DNA of 64,000 nt from the NCBI GenBank assembly GCA_963678675.1, contig OY783193.1, positions 34,386,430-34,450,429 on the forward strand, written 5' to 3'. The notes beneath the pieces were generated by a model. That model worked only from the letters and a program-made list of their open reading frames with translations. It ran no database searches and was not told the DNA's origin. This stretch comes from Xiphydria camelus (lineage: Eukaryota; Arthropoda; Insecta; Hymenoptera; Xiphydriidae). The translations under genes were made by a program, and so were the position numbers. Positions 58,701 to 64,000 of this stretch are shown here, piece by piece (position 1 is the first letter of the stretch; every line of letters starts with the position of its first letter).

Positions 58701-60377
58701 CACCGTGGAAAATGCAACAAACGTAGTGTGCAATGATATATATATAGGCGCAATTGTTAACGTAAGTATAGTTTACAGAGACACGACATCGTCGATCGTC
58801 AAAAGACCGTTATAAGTGGGAATGAAGCGCGTATTTTGCGGAATATATTGAAGAGAAAATAGAGCTTAAAAATTCAAGCTTTTTTCAAAGCGGATTCTAC
58901 TCTAATTAAACAAATACAGATATACAGATATATTCTCTATTTTAGAATGACGAAATCAGTGTGAAAATTGAATTCGTCGCCTGAGCATTTTTGGCCTAAC
59001 TCGGTCTAACGCTCTTCTGAACATCACATTTCGATCTAAAAGAAAATCCATACGAACATGAGTCATAATTCCATCGATAACGAGATAATCCCAGTTCAAG
59101 CGAACGCCACTGCTCGACACGGGAATTGCTGTTCTCTCGCAGTTCACATACATTATTCATAAACCTGTATCGAGTTGCAACCCTCCACTCTGCTCCCTCC
59201 CCTGTCTTTCCTCCCCAACGAAGATTTTTCTTCCGAAGTTTAGAGCATACAAGATCATCTCGAGTTACGAACGAGTCGTCGCAACGGAGAGCTTATTAAA
59301 AGGAGAACCGAGACAATAATAAAAGCTCAACGGAAACAGGAGTGAACGTAACAAGTGAGAAACAGAGGGTGCGGAAAGGATTTTTGTAAATTCCGGGGAC
59401 GGAAGCAGAGACGAAGATGGCCTTATCGCTCGCGCACCTATACACATATATGTATGTAAATACATACACTCTCTCTCTCTCTCTTGGCAAATGCCGGGAA
59501 GGTCGTGTAGAGGGTGCGACGTACTACAATATATATCCTACGCGTAATAGGAATATGGGAATGATCTTTGACATCTTATCTTCTCCGGACCCTTACCCCA
59601 TTTTCGCGCTGGGCTTTTTGGGGAAGGAAACTCATTTACACGTCACTTAACGTTAGAGTTGATGGTGAAACGTTATATCTCTGGAAGCGGACGAAGGGGA
59701 GGACGATGCGGGAAAAGTGGTTCGAAAAGATTGCAGCGGCTCGCCCTGTTCTCACAGAGTCGACGCGATATTTTCGTCGTGACGTCGTTGCGATTGACCA
59801 GAGGAAGGCGCCGTTAACGCTGGTTTCAGAAATTTAAACGTCTTTAACGGGATATACGATATCGTTGGCGCATCGACTAACTCGCGAATCTCCCCCGAAA
59901 ATAGCTAAGTTTTAACGACCATCCGATGTTTCGTCTCAGGAGCGCGTGTTCATTGACGACAATCTTACCTTAATGTTACCCCTTTCGAGGCGAGTATCAA
60001 AGAGTGGCGGTCGCGGTAGCACCCCGTAAACCGAGGTGCGAGTAAACTCTTTCAAGTCGTTCCAGGGGAGGAATCATTGTTTGAAATATACACGAAGAAG
60101 AGGGAGGAAGATGAGAAACCCTTGCTTCCACTCCGCGGAAGCGAGTTTCTCTCCGGGTTTTGTGGCGACGGGGAGCGAGGCGGAAGAGCTTCTCGGTCCA
60201 TTTTCGGGTAACAACCTTTGTACGCACGTGATATGATGCCGTATGAGGCTAAACTTCAATCAGTCTGTTATCCCATTATTTATGAGCTTTTGGCCTATAT
60301 CTATGTAAGACTTTTTTTGTAGATGAAAATATAGTCTTCATATGAGTTGTATATAAATATCAACCAAAAGCACATAG
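58701..60377. other. Unmatched intron 2 DNA, partly CpG-rich
   Basis: CT microsatellite at about 59466-59483. CpG-rich at about 59200-60230 with overlapping frames that show no domain. Confidence 0.4.
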
Positions 60378-60627
60378 ATAACCCTCTAAAGACGACTACA
60401 TTTTCGTTACGCTTCAATCTGTTTACAATTACGACGGTGATTGGAGATTTTTGGCCTGGCGCTGGCTCTAACTTATTCGTTGTGCTAAGTTTCCAAATTT
60501 ATGAAAAAAATCTTCTTTTCCTGATAAAACATCACTTATATATGTTAACCCTACCAAAAAATAATGTGATAATAACTTTTTTCCGCAAAATTGTATGCTG
60601 TGGAAAACTTCGTCCTTAGAAGGATAA
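60378..60627 (+). mobile_element. piggyBac-like element, copy 2, flanked by ATAA
   Basis: Same family as 991-1495 in the opposite orientation, without the nested insert. ATAA at 60378-60381 and 60624-60627 replaces the usual TTAA on both sides. No transposase. Confidence 0.75.
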
Positions 60628-60684
60628 GGAGATAATAGTGATTTGAGTTTCCTTCCTGACGAGTAAGTTTAGCCTCACATGATA

Positions 60685-61195
60685 TACCATGGTGACCAGC
60701 GGTCAGGGAATTCTGAAAAACCTGGAATTATCAGGGAATTATGTGAATCAGGGAAAAGTAAAAGATATAAAGAATTTTCTGGAATTTCTTTTTAAAAAAT
60801 CAAAGTTTATAAGTTTCGAAAGTAGGCATTTTCTACGAATCAGTACTCTCTCTTTACCGAGAATAAGAATAACGATTACCGATGGAACTGATGTAAGTAT
60901 ATGAAGTGTGTTATGGCTAAATGTATATTTAAAAACTTCTTCATATGTTGAGAAAAGTTATTTAACGGTGAAAATGTGACGTCGCAAAATTATAATAAAT
61001 TATTTTCATACTTATTTTTCAACCGGCATACCGGTTATATGGATATTCGTTAACCTGTTCATTTGACGGAATAACTGACGCATAATACTCCGTAGTGAAT
61101 CTGGGTCCATAATGGTCGGGGAAAATGTATTACTTTAGACTGGAAATCCTGAGTCAGGGATTTTTTTTTCATACTTCGCTGAACACTATGTATAC
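60685..61195. repeat. CAGGGAA-type repeat, copy 3
   Basis: Left cluster GGTCAGGGAATTCTGAAAAA and CTGGAATTATCAGGGAATTA. Right cluster GGAAATCCTGAGTCAGGGAT. Same layout as copies 1 and 2. Confidence 0.6.
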
Positions 61196-62019
61196 ATATA
61201 ATAGGGTCAGTATGAAATTTGTTACCAACTAAAGATGAGTCGAAATCGTAATAGAGCCCCTTCGTTCGGAATATTTAGGTATTGAACTATTCGATGAATT
61301 TTGAAAGTGTGTGCGTGCGGTTTAAACGATTATATCGATCGAATTCCGCTATTTCTCTAAAAAAAATTATATTTACTATTTTTAAATTGCGATCTTAAAC
61401 AGTCTTTAAAAGTGAATTGAGAAAAAATGGTTGATCAAAGGCGAAAATGTTTCAGATAAAAGTTGGACGATTTCGATATTTCTATAGCTTTTGTTTGAAA
61501 CTTTCGTTTGTATAAGTTCCTTTTTTGAAACAACGATCTTAGAATACCTAATAAGAAGTCGATTTTTGGAATGCCGACTGGTTGAAATGGAAAATATTCC
61601 AAACGAAATATATTTGATTTTGATAGCTGTATAACTTTTATTAAAAAAAAATGCTTTTTGAAGCGGCACATTCGGTAAGAAAGATAACCATTCCAGCAAG
61701 GCAAAGCGAAACCAGGTTTGTCAAAGCCCACCTTGACTCACATTAATGAAAGCATTCAAAGAGATTTCTCCTTGCAAAGACGTGGACATTAACAGATATT
61801 GCGATCGCAATATTAAAAGAGGTAAATTCGGAGGCTTAAATAATATCAAGGTTAGCGGAAGGATTAATGACTCAAAGAAAAACGTGGTGTCCTATATTAT
61901 TATTCCCGTGGAAACGCATCCTGGAAAGCTCGTCTTAATTTACGCTTCGATCGCGCCTCGTAAATCGTGCATCGAAATACGAATCGTTTTTCAATTTCTA
62001 GAAAGTTCCGCTCATAATT
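61196..62019. other. Unmatched intron 2 DNA
   Basis: No feature that I can support. Short frames at 61406-62021 lack domains. Confidence 0.4.
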
Positions 62020-62475
62020 AACCGATTAATTAACTGTGCGTTTATTTATATGCTGTAGTTATACACACGTCTAATCTCTCATTTATGGAATGAAGTCGAA
62101 AAAAAAGAGTTGAAATTTTTTTAATTTCTGGAAATCTGTGCTAGCAATTAACCCTTTCGCTCACTTTTTCTCCTTAAATAAAAAATCTGATACTTGCCAC
62201 TATAAAAGAAGCCTTTTTTTTAGATTTTTTAAAAGTGTCACTTCTTTTCGTGTACCCCATTTTTACGCTAAGGCGTTGTATCCAAATGAATGTATTGTGA
62301 ATGATAGGTAAAACACAAATAATTGTAATTTCATAAGAGATGTACAAAATCCATGTGTTAATTGAATGCAAGGTGAGCGAAAGGATTAATTAATTATGCA
62401 TTTATTTGTATACTCTAGCTATACATTTTTTAATCATTCATTTATAGAATGAAATTGAAAAGAAAATTGAAAATT
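62020..62475 (+). repeat. Direct duplication of about 90 bases around a TTAA element
   Basis: 62025-62115 and 62387-62475 are direct copies (ATTAATTAACTGTGCGTTTA and ATTAATTAATTATGCATTTA, then CATTTATGGAATGAAGTCGA and CATTTATAGAATGAAATTGA). The TTAA element at 62148-62389 separates them. Confidence 0.75.
62148..62389. mobile_element. piggyBac-like TTAA element (242 bases)
   Basis: TTAA on both sides, ends CCCTTTCGCTCACTTT and AAGGTGAGCGAAAGGA. No coding capacity. Confidence 0.8.
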
Positions 62476-63300
62476 GAAAATAGAGTCAGCCGAATCAATC
62501 TCATCGCGGCTATACGAATTGGCGCGTGGATTTACGTGCTTCGGCAGCGAAAATAAAATGACTGACGACGAGATTGAAGAGTGACGTCAGCTGAATAAGA
62601 ATCGCACGCAAGGACCCCTCGTCCTGAGGCGTGTTGCTAACTGCTGACGAATATCTCATTGAATTGGCTGCGGGAGAGACGGGGAAAAATTATTGAGATT
62701 TCTCCCATGGGCTTTCGAAATCGCGAAAATGCCGTTCTATTTTTTGCTTCGGCCAACCGAGGAGATGCCGACGGAAAGAAGAATGGAACATGTGTAGGCG
62801 ACAACGCGCGTACGTGGGAGCACCGAAGTATGTGAACGAAGCGTCGCGGAAGTGAGCGAAATATCCGCAGGAGTGTGAGATCCTATCGGACCTAAACTAC
62901 CCTCATTATTTCCCCGGGAATGGCATCTGTCCTTTATATTCTCTGCTTCCGTATCCGCAACCGCGTTGAGATTTAGATTAAAAAAAAAACAGGCATCCCT
63001 TCATTAATTTCACGGGGACTTTTATCTAAAATTACGTCGACTATTTCCAAATATTATGTATCGTTCCAAGGAACGCCCACTCGATGATCAAAAACCTAGC
63101 GTTTTCCAGTTACGAAAAAAATCACTTCCCCTTCCCTTCTCGTCCATCAAAATTTGATAAAAAGCGATCTCGCTCGTGTGTCGCGTGACCAAACAACGAA
63201 GAACTTTCAATATTTGCAATACTTTGTTAACTTTTCATTTTTTAAAATCTACTCATATCCGCCCTTTCCACATACACGGTGAAATGTTAACTTATTCCAG
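62476..63300. other. Unmatched end of intron 2
   Basis: CpG-rich at about 62490-62900. No feature apart from the splice acceptor at 63300. Confidence 0.4.
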
Positions 63301-63503
63301 GCAGCGAGAGGGTGTTCAAGGCAGAGCTTGCTAGCAGTAACATGAACCACGTGTCCGGTGACGTTAACAGACGACGACTGATGCACCGGGCGAAAACCAA
63401 GTCGCTACGTATAAGCGTCGTTATAGTAGCGGCCTTCGTTCTGTGGTGGACACCGTACTACACGATGATGATCATCTTCACGTTCCTCAATCCCGATAAA
63501 CGC
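63301..63503 (+). CDS. CrzR: Corazonin-receptor-like GPCR, exon 3 (ICL3, TM6); gene continues past the window
   Basis: Third coding exon, finishing codon 258 (R) and encoding residues 259-325. The acceptor is TTCCAG at 63300. Phase 1 joins exactly to exon 2, giving the junction IA-R-SERVFKAE. It holds a basic intracellular loop 3 (RRRLMHRAKTKSLR), then TM6 (about 293-318) with the class A WxP motif as WWTPYY (306-311), and the start of extracellular loop 3 (NPDKR). The donor GTAAGC at 63504 follows, phase 0. TM7, its NPxxY motif and the C-tail are not found in the remaining 497 bases, so at least one more exon must lie to the right. The usual C at the first W of WWTP is replaced. Confidence 0.9.
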
Positions 63504-63586
63504 GTAAGCAGCTCATTTTTCTCGTCGTTTGTCGAGAATAAAAGCACAAAAGAATTGACAATTCCTTATAGAACTGCTCTACTGTA

Positions 63587-63844
63587 CATTCTAGGGAAAA
63601 GATCTAGTTGAATATTAACTTAATGGACAAATTTATTTCAGTTGTATAGGAATTTATTCACATTGAACAAAAGTCTATTTGAATTTGATAAGTGTTCTAC
63701 TAGAGGTTCGTACTGGATTAAAAATGTATGCAAAACATTTATTTAATTTAAATAGACTTTTCGTCGATGTGAATAAATTCCTATTTTTATCTCAATTACA
63801 TTTTTCTGTTGAATTCGTATTCAACTAGATCTTTTCTCTCAGTG
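63587..63844. mobile_element. CACTGAG-related MITE just after exon 3
   Basis: Left ACATTCTAGGGAAAAGATCT and right AGATCTTTTCTCTCAGTG pair through CTAGTTGAAT. Inner pair GGAATTTATTCACAT and ATGTGAATAAATTCC. It starts about 84 bases after the exon 3 donor. The frame that reads through the donor ends inside it at 63611. Confidence 0.75.
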
Positions 63845-64000
63845 TGTAGTGCAGTTTCCACTTTTATTCTAGTACACGGAAAATACCAGCAATTTTTTTA
63901 CTGCTTCATCTAGTAATGCTGAGACTCGAACTCATTTTTTGTATGAATCCGTACAGAAGAAACATTTCTATTTACTGTTGCAAACAATACATAGTACAAT

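Larger units (their letters stand above)
57619..63300 (+). other. Intron 2 of the receptor gene (about 5.7 kb)
   Basis: GTAAGT donor and TTCCAG acceptor, phase 1. A TTAAC branch-point-like site lies about 15 bases before the acceptor. The intron holds two CAGGGAA-family repeats, two piggyBac-like elements and a CpG-rich unmatched block. Confidence 0.85.

Noticed and set aside
63504..63611. Open frame continuing past exon 3 as the receptor C-terminus
   Set aside because: It lacks TM7 and NPxxY, begins at a clear GTAAGC donor and ends inside a MITE.
1..64000. CRISPR arrays, operons, tRNA or rRNA genes
   Set aside because: No spaced direct-repeat array, ribosomal sequence or full tRNA cloverleaf seen. 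The DNA is animal nuclear in character.

Overview
The window looks like a piece of an insect genome, most probably hymenopteran and ant-like: AT-rich but CpG-rich DNA, split coding exons with GT-AG introns, and a dense load of short inverted-repeat transposons. The species is an inference. The only host gene I can support is one class A G-protein-coupled receptor on the + strand, recognised as a member of the GnRH/AKH/corazonin/ACP receptor group and most like insect corazonin receptors. Three coding exons are visible: 3946-4533 (N-terminus to TM4), 57435-57618 (TM4 end to TM5) and 63301-63503 (loop 3, TM6, start of loop 3 outside). They join in frame (phase 0, then phase 1) into 325 residues. 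TM7 and the C-tail lie to the right of the window.

Layout: 1-3945 is 5' flank/5' UTR with several transposon remnants. 4534-57434 is a single intron of about 52.9 kb. 57619-63300 is a second intron of about 5.7 kb, and 63504 onward is the start of a third. Well over 98% of the window is non-coding.

The introns are a patchwork of small, mostly non-autonomous DNA transposons: several families with TA target duplications and ends resembling CACTGAG or CACCGAG; piggyBac-like elements flanked by TTAA; a Harbinger-like element flanked by TAA; large foldback elements; and deletion derivatives of mariner (7031-7767, 11179-11543), of a second mariner-related family (25394-26274) and of a pogo-like element (39327-41193) that still encode recognisable transposase pieces. 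Many are nested, one case to three levels (17042-18528). Several families occur both with and without a later insertion, so empty sites and relative ages can be read inside the window itself.

I found no rRNA, tRNA, CRISPR or bacterial-type operon and no second host gene. I do not see a clearly new biological system. The strongest observations are the receptor with its very long intron, the reciprocal nested insertions, the TTAA group, and a composite element carrying tandem repeats and many nuclear-receptor-like half-sites (36765-38217).
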